NCBI RefSeq assembly: GCF_002812085.1
Contig: NZ_NPDM01000001.1
Span: forward strand, 434,001-498,000
DNA: 64,000 bases
Direction of reading: 5' to 3'
From: Leptospira levettii
GTDB taxonomy: Bacteria > Spirochaetota > Leptospiria > Leptospirales > Leptospiraceae
Shown here: piece after piece, positions 34,815-42,226 of the stretch
How the letters are laid out: each line of letters starts with the position of its first letter
How positions within the stretch are numbered: position 1 is the first letter of the stretch
Translations under genes and position numbers: made by a program
The notes under the pieces: model-generated
What the model saw: only the letters and a program-made list of their open reading frames with translations
Told to the model about the DNA's origin: nothing
Databases searched by the model: none

Positions 34815-35285
34815 TTAAGGAATCACCCAACTCGAAATTTTCGTTCGGTAAAAATAATAAGCCCCATCTTTTTTCTTTTGCACTTGAACCCCGAATTGAC
34901 CTCGTTTGGAACGAACCAGTGATATAAAAACAAAAGGCTCACTTCCTTCCCAAACAACTGTAGGAAAAACTTGTTTGCCAATTGGATCATAAAAAGCCCA
35001 TTGTGTTTCAGTTGGATCGGATATCTCTTCCGTAAAAAAAGATTCCAATAACACCTCTCCTTCCTGAACAGAAACACAATTCAATTGGTTTCCTATTGGA
35101 TTTCTTCCATACACTTGGATGGGATTTTGTTTACAAAAACGTATCTGGCTCCTAACACCTGTTTGAAATTCTAACTTTAGAATTTCGTCAGGAGTGACAA
35201 GGAAATTAGAAAATACAGGTAGGCATACAAAAAGCAAAATAGATACAGTGCTGATACGAAAAATTTTCTCTTTCAATTGGTTCAC
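34815..35285 (-). CDS. Exported protein of unknown function
   Basis: This 156-residue protein has a clear signal peptide ('RISTVSILLFVCLPVFS', cleavage near residue 26). The mature region has 'LVTPDEILKLEFQTGVRSQI', two cysteines ('IRFCKQN' and 'LNCVSV') that could pair, and a beta-rich C-terminal half ending 'KDGAYYFYRTKISSWVIP'. No known family was recognised. It overlaps the stop of the TPR-like gene by 4 bp and is the last gene of the PBP operon, so it may act in the cell envelope. Confidence 0.58.
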   Translation of the reverse strand: MNQLKEKIFRISTVSILLFVCLPVFSNFLVTPDEILKLEFQTGVRSQIRFCKQNPIQVYGRNPIGNQLNCVSVQEGEVLLESFFTEEISDPTETQWAFYDPIGKQVFPTVVWEGSEPFVFISLVRSKRGQFGVQVQKKKDGAYYFYRTKISSWVIP

Positions 35286-36271
35286 AAACTATCCTTTGGA
35301 TACAATACATTTAGAAATTCATTCCCTTCACGTTCAGCGAGGATACGAATGCTTGCGTAAATTGGTCTAGTTGATTGTGAACCATTGGGAGAACAATGAT
35401 AATGAAGTAGAGTTTCTATCTCATCAAATGGAGATACAAAAAATTTAAATGTAGAACACATTTCTTTGGTCTTCCCTTGCATCACGAGTGATTTACTCGC
35501 TTCTAAATCAGCTCTGGGTTTTGCAAAAAAACTCCCACTCATCCGAAAATAACGAGCAGATAACTCGTGTTCATTGGAATGTCGGTAATGGACTCCCATT
35601 AAATATAAAATATCAGATTTTTCTTGGTCAGATCGTTCTTTATCTGAATCGGTTAAAACTTTTTTTAAAAATTCTTTTCCCTGTTCTGTATCTAATTTTA
35701 ATTCCGATATTCCGATGAATAATGGAGTTAGGAACATACTAGGATTTTCTTCGTATAGAGATAGAATCACTTTGTATTGTTTGCGTTTTAACAAGAGTAT
35801 GGAGGAAAATTCATATAATTTAGGCAAACTTAGTTGTTTCAAATGCTCTCGCAATTCGTTAGAATTCTCTCCATTTGCCTTTGAAGCCAATACATAAGTG
35901 GAAGATAATTCTGAAACACTGATTGGTTTATAAATTTCTGCGAGTTGGTTCCAAATCCATGACCTATCTTTTGAAGGAATATGAGAGGGGAAACGACTTC
36001 CTAAAAATAAAGCATCTAATAACTTTGAATGTTTTTTATAGAGAAAGAATAAACGAGAAACAACTGCTTTTTGTAATTTTCCACTAGGTTTTTGACTGAG
36101 TGCTTTCTCATATAAAGGAATCGCAAACAAAGTATTTGTTTGTTCCATTTCATAAGCTTGTTCGTATGCACTATTTGCTAAAAGGGGAAATAATATCCCA
36201 GATACTGAATAACTACCAACATACAATACAAAGGCGAATACTAAACTTTGAAATTTCAACAATTGGTACAA
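35282..36271 (-). CDS. Helical-repeat (TPR-like) envelope protein
   Basis: This 329-residue protein starts with a hydrophobic segment ('FQSLVFAFVLYVGSYSVSGILF' in part) that could anchor it or act as a signal peptide. Regularly spaced helix pairs follow. 'AYEQAYEMEQTNTLFAIPLYEKALS' and 'LYLMGVHYRHSNEHELSARYFRMSGSFF' in part fit TPR-like repeats. The start is a TTG that directly follows the PBP stop codon, so translation is probably coupled. It likely scaffolds a periplasmic process, possibly peptidoglycan synthesis, from context only. Confidence 0.58.
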   Translation of the reverse strand: MYQLLKFQSLVFAFVLYVGSYSVSGILFPLLANSAYEQAYEMEQTNTLFAIPLYEKALSQKPSGKLQKAVVSRLFFLYKKHSKLLDALFLGSRFPSHIPSKDRSWIWNQLAEIYKPISVSELSSTYVLASKANGENSNELREHLKQLSLPKLYEFSSILLLKRKQYKVILSLYEENPSMFLTPLFIGISELKLDTEQGKEFLKKVLTDSDKERSDQEKSDILYLMGVHYRHSNEHELSARYFRMSGSFFAKPRADLEASKSLVMQGKTKEMCSTFKFFVSPFDEIETLLHYHCSPNGSQSTRPIYASIRILAEREGNEFLNVLYPKDSL

Positions 36272-38875
36272 TTAATACAATCCTTTCATTAAATCCTTAT
36301 GATCCGAGGAAGTAGATTTGTGATCTTCCGTACAAGGACCTTCCGGTGGATAATCAGACAAATACAATTCTTGAGTATTCGGACAAGTGGGTGATGCCTG
36401 TTTTCCCGATAATGTACAAATTTTATAAGGTTTTGCATAAACTGGCAAACTAAATTGTGTTTTAGGTAAAATACTTTTTTTATCAATTGTGGCAAGGATC
36501 TCACCCCAAAGTGGAGCCGCCACTGCTCCACCTAGACCACTTGGACCCATTCCAAATTTTGGATTATCATAACCAACCCAAACAGCAAGAGATAAATCAG
36601 GTCTTGCTCCTACAAACCAAGCATCCTTATAATCGTTTGTGGTACCAGTTTTACCGATTAGATCTCCCGTATAACCGCCGTTTCTTACACCACTTGCTCT
36701 ACCACTATCCCGCAACAATGAGATCATCACTTCAGCAGTATCAGGTCGTATCACTTGTCTCTCTTCAGGTAATTTTAATTTAAACTCATCACTTCCTCCT
36801 ACTTCGTAGAGGACATTCCCTTTGGAATTTTTGATCCTTTGGATTAAATAAGGTCGTTTGATGGTACCTTGGTTCACAAAACTTGTAAACGCAGAAGCCA
36901 TCTCCAATGGTGAAATCTCAAGAGTACCGAGAGCCAAGGAAAGATCTCCGCGAAACCTATTTTTTTTCTCTGTTTCATTTGGAAAAAAGAATTTGGTAAA
37001 ATACTTTTCAATCCCAGAACTACCAAGTCTTTCCGCCACTTGTACTGCAGCTGTATTTTTGGATTTAACAAGTGCAGTGCGAAGTGAAATTTCTCCATCA
37101 AAACTTCCCCCTAAATTTTCGGGAGCCCATTCTTTTCCTCCACCCCCGCGGTAATACAAAGGTGCATCTAAGATTCGCATTCCTGCATGAATGGAACCTG
37201 AATCAATTGCAGAAGCATATAACACTGCTTTAATGGAACTACCAGTTTGCCTTCGCATCTGGGTAACTCGATTGAACTGGTTCGAAGAATTAAACTCATC
37301 ACCACCATGTAAGAATAAAACCTGTCCAGTGTTAGGTTGAATTCCAACAATTGCCGCTTGGATAACAGTTTGGTCCTTATCCCCCTCTAAATGGTCAGGA
37401 TTCCATACCATCTCATTCAAAATTGATATTTCTTCCATCTTTTGGCGAAATGCAAGGTCGAGTGGTGATTCAGGTTTTAAACGAACTCGTCTTTTCTGAA
37501 TTTTTCCTGAACGTTTATTTTTGGCTAAGTATTCCCTTACGATAGGACCAATCAATTCTTGGGCATTCCGATCGAGTGTTGTTTCAACTGTATATCCGCC
37601 ACTTTCATAAATATTTTTTTCACCTTCAATTGAAGACAAAATGGCACGCACATGTTCCGTCACATAAGGAGCAATGTCATGACGAGAGCCAAATACAGTT
37701 TCATTTGGAGACCTCGTGGATAAATTATGATAAAAACTAACAAATTTATCTCGATCCAAATTGGGATAAATGCCACGATTCCTAAACATATTCAGAATGG
37801 CTCGAACACGCGTATAGGAATCTTCAGGATTTTTTAATGGTGAATACTTATTAGGTGCTGAAGGAAGTGAAGCAAGTAATACCATCTCCTCTTTGGATAA
37901 TTCCATTGGATTTTTTTGGAAATAAAATTTAATTCCTTCTCCAAATCCAAAGGCACCATGCCCTAAATATACATGGTTCATATAGGTTTCGAGAATTTGT
38001 TCTTTTGTTAATACAGATTCTAATGCAAACGCAAGTTGTGCTTCTCTCCACTTACGGTTCAAACTTTTGCGTCTGTCATCTAAAATGATCCTTGCTAACT
38101 GTTGCGTGATAGTGGATGCACCTTGTTTATAACTTAGATTGATAATGTTTTTAAAAAAAGCTCGTAAGATAGCTGAATAATCAATCCCTCCATGGAAAAA
38201 AAACTTTTGATCTTCTATATTTAATAAGATAGAAATCATATCTTCGGGATAATCTTGCAAACTTAGAGTAGAAGTACGTTTTTGGAAAATTTCACTGACA
38301 ACTTGTCCATTTCGATCCAAGATTTTAGTTGGAATATTTTTTGACAAAGTTTCCAAATACATAGGAACTTCTTTTTTAGTTACAAGGACACCTGCCACAA
38401 AATAAGAAAAACTAACAATGAATAAAAACAAAAGGATCGATGTGACTGTAAAGGCGACACGTAAATAAGAAAACGAAGATGGATTTTTACGTGTGTTAGT
38501 ACTTTTTCGATTCAAACGTAATGGATTGTTACTAAATTTTACATTTTCTTTTTTTGGTTCTTTTTCCCAAACAACTCTCTTTTCGAAAAAAGGTTTTGGT
38601 TTTCCACTGGGAGTTTTTCTGGGTGAAGAATCTTGAATTGAATCAGAGATACTGGGAACTGGAATTTTAAAACTTTGGTAGTCTTGTTTGAGATCCTCTT
38701 TTGGACTTGGAAGGATTTGAACAATTTCAAATCGATAATCGACAAAATTTAATACAACTTTTTCTGCACAATGAGCGCACGTTAGTTGGAACTTACCTTC
38801 TTTTGGAATGGGTTCTGGCAAACGAGATGCTTTTTGGCAATGAGGACAAAGGTATTTGGGAGAAAGTGCCGACAT
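36272..38875 (-). CDS. Class A penicillin-binding protein with N-terminal zinc ribbon
   Basis: This 867-residue protein begins with a cytoplasmic zinc-ribbon-like motif (Cys10, Cys13, Cys33, Cys36). A basic, Ser/Pro-rich linker and one transmembrane helix (about 140-165) follow. The GT51 transglycosylase domain has the catalytic Glu in 'NIEDQKFFFHGG' (about 221) and 'GASTITQQLAR'. The transpeptidase has Ser546-x-x-Lys549 in 'TGSSIKAV', Ser605-Lys-Asn607 and 'GKTGTTND' (742-744). It polymerises and cross-links peptidoglycan. The zinc ribbon is not part of standard PBP1. The gene leads an operon with the TPR-like and exported genes. Confidence 0.92.
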   Translation of the reverse strand: MSALSPKYLCPHCQKASRLPEPIPKEGKFQLTCAHCAEKVVLNFVDYRFEIVQILPSPKEDLKQDYQSFKIPVPSISDSIQDSSPRKTPSGKPKPFFEKRVVWEKEPKKENVKFSNNPLRLNRKSTNTRKNPSSFSYLRVAFTVTSILLFLFIVSFSYFVAGVLVTKKEVPMYLETLSKNIPTKILDRNGQVVSEIFQKRTSTLSLQDYPEDMISILLNIEDQKFFFHGGIDYSAILRAFFKNIINLSYKQGASTITQQLARIILDDRRKSLNRKWREAQLAFALESVLTKEQILETYMNHVYLGHGAFGFGEGIKFYFQKNPMELSKEEMVLLASLPSAPNKYSPLKNPEDSYTRVRAILNMFRNRGIYPNLDRDKFVSFYHNLSTRSPNETVFGSRHDIAPYVTEHVRAILSSIEGEKNIYESGGYTVETTLDRNAQELIGPIVREYLAKNKRSGKIQKRRVRLKPESPLDLAFRQKMEEISILNEMVWNPDHLEGDKDQTVIQAAIVGIQPNTGQVLFLHGGDEFNSSNQFNRVTQMRRQTGSSIKAVLYASAIDSGSIHAGMRILDAPLYYRGGGGKEWAPENLGGSFDGEISLRTALVKSKNTAAVQVAERLGSSGIEKYFTKFFFPNETEKKNRFRGDLSLALGTLEISPLEMASAFTSFVNQGTIKRPYLIQRIKNSKGNVLYEVGGSDEFKLKLPEERQVIRPDTAEVMISLLRDSGRASGVRNGGYTGDLIGKTGTTNDYKDAWFVGARPDLSLAVWVGYDNPKFGMGPSGLGGAVAAPLWGEILATIDKKSILPKTQFSLPVYAKPYKICTLSGKQASPTCPNTQELYLSDYPPEGPCTEDHKSTSSDHKDLMKGLY

Positions 38876-38890
38876 AGGTTCTCCCTATTC

Positions 38891-39766
38891 TTATCGGTCA
38901 TTTGTTAAAATTACAAAATCAGCGATTTTCACAAAATCTGAATCCTCTTCTTTTCCCTTGGGAAACCCGGATAAAACCAACACAGAATGGCCCATTTCTC
39001 GTAACCTAAACACAACTCCACCATTCCGATCGGAATGAAAACGACCGTTCAAATGGACTACTTTTTTGCCAGATTTATGGATTTCAGCGGAAATTGCCTC
39101 CGCCATACCCTGGTCCCAGGTGGCTTGGCCAAGTATCATGAATTGGGGATTGGTTTTGTGTTGGTTTGTATGTTCGATCCCGCCAAAAAGATCAGTTAAC
39201 CTTTGTTTGTAATCTTTGGTGAGATATTTTTCTAAGGTGTAGGCTTGGGGTAGAAAAGTCATCGCAGTAGGTGAAAAATCTCGGTATGCCAAAAGGCCTT
39301 TTTTGGAAATCAAATTTACATACCTTCTTGGGGGATTTGCTGCGATCACCTTACATTGATTTTCTTTTGTTATATTGACAAGAGGCAAATAATCCGTTTT
39401 GAAATTTTTCCAATGAACGATGGATGTTAAAAATTGAGATTCCGAGATGGTTCCGTTGAGGTATTCATCCACAATGAATTGTTGGTCTTTCTCTAACATT
39501 TCTAGTGATAAGCTGAACACATCTGAAGCATATAATTTACGTAAGAACCCTTCGTAAAACCGATGTAATTCGTGATTATCGTGTTCTTCGCCGAGTACAA
39601 TCACATCATATTGTTTTGTTTCCTTGATGATGTCATCCATGGAAACTAATTCAGAAGTTTTGGTTCGAATGATGTTTAGGTTGTTAGGAATTGTTTGCCC
39701 AAACAACCCAAACACAAAAACCGAAAATAAAAAGAAACAGGATGTTTTCTTATAAAATACTTTCAA
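38891..39766 (-). CDS. ChaN-like heme-binding protein (DUF399)
   Basis: This 291-residue exported protein has a signal peptide ('CFFLFSVFVFGLFG') and the Cofac_haem_bdg fold. Signatures are 'DVIVLGEEHDNHELHRFYEGFL' in part, 'VIAANPPRRYVNLISKKG', 'ILGQATWDQGMAEAI' and 'VVHLNGRFHSDRNGG'. ChaN-type proteins bind heme or carry out hydrolysis as Tiki-superfamily members. Its TTG start at 39766 overlaps the glutathione peroxidase gene by 17 bp, which suggests co-expression under oxidative or iron stress. PBP1A follows 15 bp downstream. Confidence 0.8.
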   Translation of the reverse strand: MKVFYKKTSCFFLFSVFVFGLFGQTIPNNLNIIRTKTSELVSMDDIIKETKQYDVIVLGEEHDNHELHRFYEGFLRKLYASDVFSLSLEMLEKDQQFIVDEYLNGTISESQFLTSIVHWKNFKTDYLPLVNITKENQCKVIAANPPRRYVNLISKKGLLAYRDFSPTAMTFLPQAYTLEKYLTKDYKQRLTDLFGGIEHTNQHKTNPQFMILGQATWDQGMAEAISAEIHKSGKKVVHLNGRFHSDRNGGVVFRLREMGHSVLVLSGFPKGKEEDSDFVKIADFVILTNDR

Positions 39767-40292
39767 TGGCTGCTTTCAATTCAACACTTTCAGGTTTTGT
39801 GGAAGATGGAAATCGATTCACAACATTTCCATTTTTATCGATGAGAAACTTTTCGAAGTTCCATTTTACGTCACCTTTTTCCTTCGCATTCTCAGTTAAA
39901 AATTGGTACACTGGATCTTTGTCAGTTCCTAAAACTTTTGTTTTTTTCATTAGATCAAAACTGACTCCGAAATTAAGCTTACAAAATTCTGCAATTTGAG
40001 CTTCCGTTCCTGGTTCTTGTCCACCAAAGTCATTGGATGGAAAACCGATCACTTTTAAACCTTTATCTTTGTAGGCGAGATGGAGTTTTTCCAATCCTTC
40101 ATATTGTGGCGTATAACCACATTTAGATGCAACATTGACAACTAAAACAGGATGGCCTTTATACTCTCCGAGAGAAATTTCCTTTCCTTGGATGGTAACA
40201 GATTTTAAATTATGAAATGACATTTTTTTTCCTCCAGCAAACAGATTCAATCCAACAAATAGAAAAATAGCAAACAAAACTTTTCTTTGCAT
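39750..40292 (-). CDS. Exported glutathione peroxidase (Cys type)
   Basis: This protein of about 180 residues has a signal peptide ('VLFAIFLFVGLNLFAGG'), so it is predicted to be periplasmic. The peroxidase core shows 'VVNVASKCGYTPQYEGLEKL' with the active Cys (not selenocysteine), 'GFPSNDFGGQEPGT' and 'KWNFEKFLIDKNGNVVNRF' with the conserved Trp-Asn. It reduces peroxides, probably with thioredoxin-like donors. The ATG at 40292 is preceded by the purine run GGAGGAGGGGG, an unusually strong Shine-Dalgarno region. It is divergent from the nucleosidase gene with only 27 bp between start codons. Confidence 0.92.
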   Translation of the reverse strand: MQRKVLFAIFLFVGLNLFAGGKKMSFHNLKSVTIQGKEISLGEYKGHPVLVVNVASKCGYTPQYEGLEKLHLAYKDKGLKVIGFPSNDFGGQEPGTEAQIAEFCKLNFGVSFDLMKKTKVLGTDKDPVYQFLTENAKEKGDVKWNFEKFLIDKNGNVVNRFPSSTKPESVELKAAIESIL

Positions 40293-40319
40293 TAAGACCC
40301 CCTCCTCCAATTTTAGACT

Positions 40320-41186
40320 ATGCCATCATTGTTTTTTGCAGTTCTTTCGGAAGCAAAACCTTGGATCCAAAAAACAAAAGCAAAACCAGTCCACCACTCT
40401 GGTAAATTCCGAATCTACAAAAATGATTCCATGTACATCATCATTTCAGGCGTTGGAAAAATTGCAATGGCACTTGCCGTTTCTGAGTTTGCACACCTTT
40501 TGCCAAAAGAAGAAAGAGACCATATGAAAGTATGGAATTTGGGAATTGTTGGTTCCAATCAATTAAATTGGAAGGTTGGTGACTTCTTTTGGATTCATAA
40601 AGTCACTGACTATGCTACCGGGAAGGACTATTATCCAGAAAGGATGACAAAATCTGTATTTGGAATGGAAACAAATCTCACAACATTTGATCGTCCCATT
40701 GCCAAAATCAAAACAGATAATCAGTTCCAAGTCTTAAACGAAAAGGATTTAGAATCGGTATCACTTGTTGATATGGAAGGTGTTGGGTTTTTTGAAGCGG
40801 CATCCCTTTATTTTCCACTGGAAAACATATCGATTGGGAAAGTGATCTCAGACCACTTAGAAGGGAATTTTTGCAAACCAGAAACTGTGGAATCCATATT
40901 GGCAAATCTGCTGGAACCATTATTCCTTGAATGGACTAACCCTCTCCCTTGGGTAACGGAAGATCCATTTGAAACAAGAATTTGGCCAGAAATATGGAAA
41001 GAAGTGAAAGAGCTTCGCCTTACAGAAACGATGAAACATGATCTTAAAAAATCTTTACGATTTTATTTTTTACGTTATCCAAATACAAAGATACCCATGC
41101 CCAACTTAGAAATTGTTCCCAAAATCAAATCGAAAACAGAAGTGAAATCATTTGTAGAGGAATGGAAAAAACAACTTCATGTTTAA
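40320..41186 (+). CDS. MTAN-like nucleoside phosphorylase/nucleosidase
   Basis: This 288-residue protein resembles the PNP_UDP_1 family. The N-terminal 'FFAVLSEAKPW', the Gly-rich 'IIISGVGKIAMALAVSEF' and the purine-binding 'VDMEGVGFFEAA' are followed by 'VISDHLEGNF'. The last two contain the Glu and Asp expected at the active site of MTA/SAH nucleosidase. A C-terminal extension of about 90 residues is not part of standard MTAN. Its stop overlaps the radical SAM gene by 8 bp. A 5'-deoxyadenosine-cleaving role would suit that neighbour, but this is inference. Confidence 0.72.
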   Translation: MPSLFFAVLSEAKPWIQKTKAKPVHHSGKFRIYKNDSMYIIISGVGKIAMALAVSEFAHLLPKEERDHMKVWNLGIVGSNQLNWKVGDFFWIHKVTDYATGKDYYPERMTKSVFGMETNLTTFDRPIAKIKTDNQFQVLNEKDLESVSLVDMEGVGFFEAASLYFPLENISIGKVISDHLEGNFCKPETVESILANLLEPLFLEWTNPLPWVTEDPFETRIWPEIWKEVKELRLTETMKHDLKKSLRFYFLRYPNTKIPMPNLEIVPKIKSKTEVKSFVEEWKKQLHV

Positions 41187-42177
41187 ATCATTTTCACATA
41201 TTTATATTGAGGAAACAGTCGCCGATCACTTTCGGACCAAGGAAATCCTATCCAAATTTCCCAATGCGATCCAAATTCCAATTCGCCACTACAAAGACAG
41301 TTTTAATCGAAATTCACAAAACTTTCGAATCCAAAAACAATCTCCAAAACTGGTGTTAGCTGAAAAAAAAGAACATTTTTTATATCCAGGAAGTGATTTT
41401 TCACCTAATTTTTCCCATAAATATTTTTATTACAATACATTAGCACTCAATTGTATTTACGATTGTGAGTATTGTTACTTACAAGGAATGTTTCCTTCCG
41501 CAAATCTTGTGTTATTCGTAAATTGGGAAGATTTTTTTACGGAAACAAAAAAGTTCTTAGACAATCATGGTTCTTTGTATTTGGCACTTTCGTATGACAC
41601 TGATTTGTTGGCTTTGGAATCATTTTTCCCCGCAACAAAAAGTTGGATCCAATTTGCCTCAACGGAACCAAATTTGACCTTGGAAATCCGAACAAAATCT
41701 ACCAATTTCCAATCCATTGCCCATCTAACACCAAACCCTAACATCATCCTTGCATGGACAATCAGCCCACAAATTGTCATCGATACGATAGAACATGGAA
41801 CTCCCTCTTTACAAGCTAGGATCAAAACAATACAAAAAACAATCGAGGCCGGATGGAAAGTAAGAGTTTGTATTGATCCCGTCCTTCGTATCCCTGATTG
41901 GAAAATCCATTACCAATCGTTAGCCGAATTATTAGGGAAAGAACTAAATCCAAAAGGCATCACGGAACTCAGTGTGGGAGGTTTTCGTATGAATCTCGAT
42001 TTTTTAAAACAGATCACAGACAAACGAAAGGACTCTTCCATTTTATTTCATCCATTTGAAAAAAAAGACAAAATTGTTTCGTATTCAAAAGAAGAGACGG
42101 AAGAGATCTTACATGTAATAATTCCTTCGTTTGAGAAACATTTTGATCCATCCCAAATAAATCTGAGTTATCCTTAA
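41179..42177 (+). CDS. Spore-photoproduct-lyase-like radical SAM protein
   Basis: This 332-residue protein has the SPL-type radical SAM cluster motif 'CIYDCEYCYLQG' (Cys92, Cys96, Cys99 in C-x3-C-x2-C), with the Tyr of the CxYLQ stretch conserved. At the position of the hydrogen-donating Cys141 of Bacillus SPL (in 'AACTSDIVGID') this protein reads 'ALSYDTDLLALE', so that Cys is absent. It therefore belongs with the SPL-like proteins of non-sporulating bacteria and probably has a different or modified activity. It overlaps the nucleosidase gene by 8 bp. Confidence 0.8.
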   Translation: MFKSFSHIYIEETVADHFRTKEILSKFPNAIQIPIRHYKDSFNRNSQNFRIQKQSPKLVLAEKKEHFLYPGSDFSPNFSHKYFYYNTLALNCIYDCEYCYLQGMFPSANLVLFVNWEDFFTETKKFLDNHGSLYLALSYDTDLLALESFFPATKSWIQFASTEPNLTLEIRTKSTNFQSIAHLTPNPNIILAWTISPQIVIDTIEHGTPSLQARIKTIQKTIEAGWKVRVCIDPVLRIPDWKIHYQSLAELLGKELNPKGITELSVGGFRMNLDFLKQITDKRKDSSILFHPFEKKDKIVSYSKEETEEILHVIIPSFEKHFDPSQINLSYP

Positions 42178-42207
42178 ATTTTTCCTTTCCATTTCCTTTC
42201 GTTCTCA

Positions 42208-42223
42208 TAGGCTGTGTAGCCTA
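42208..42223 (+). promoter_or_regulatory. Perfect hairpin directly before the first cyclase gene
   Basis: TAGGCT-GTGT-AGCCTA is a perfect 6-bp inverted repeat with a 4-base loop, and it ends 3 bases before the ATG at 42227. It occupies the place of a Shine-Dalgarno, which is otherwise not visible. It may limit translation or be a protein-binding site. Confidence 0.45.
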
Positions 42224-42226
42224 ACT

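Noticed and set aside
34653..34922. Plus-strand frame of 89 codons downstream of tRNA-Tyr
   Set aside because: It crosses four hairpins and enters the opposite-strand exported-protein gene; there is no ribosome site and no family resemblance.
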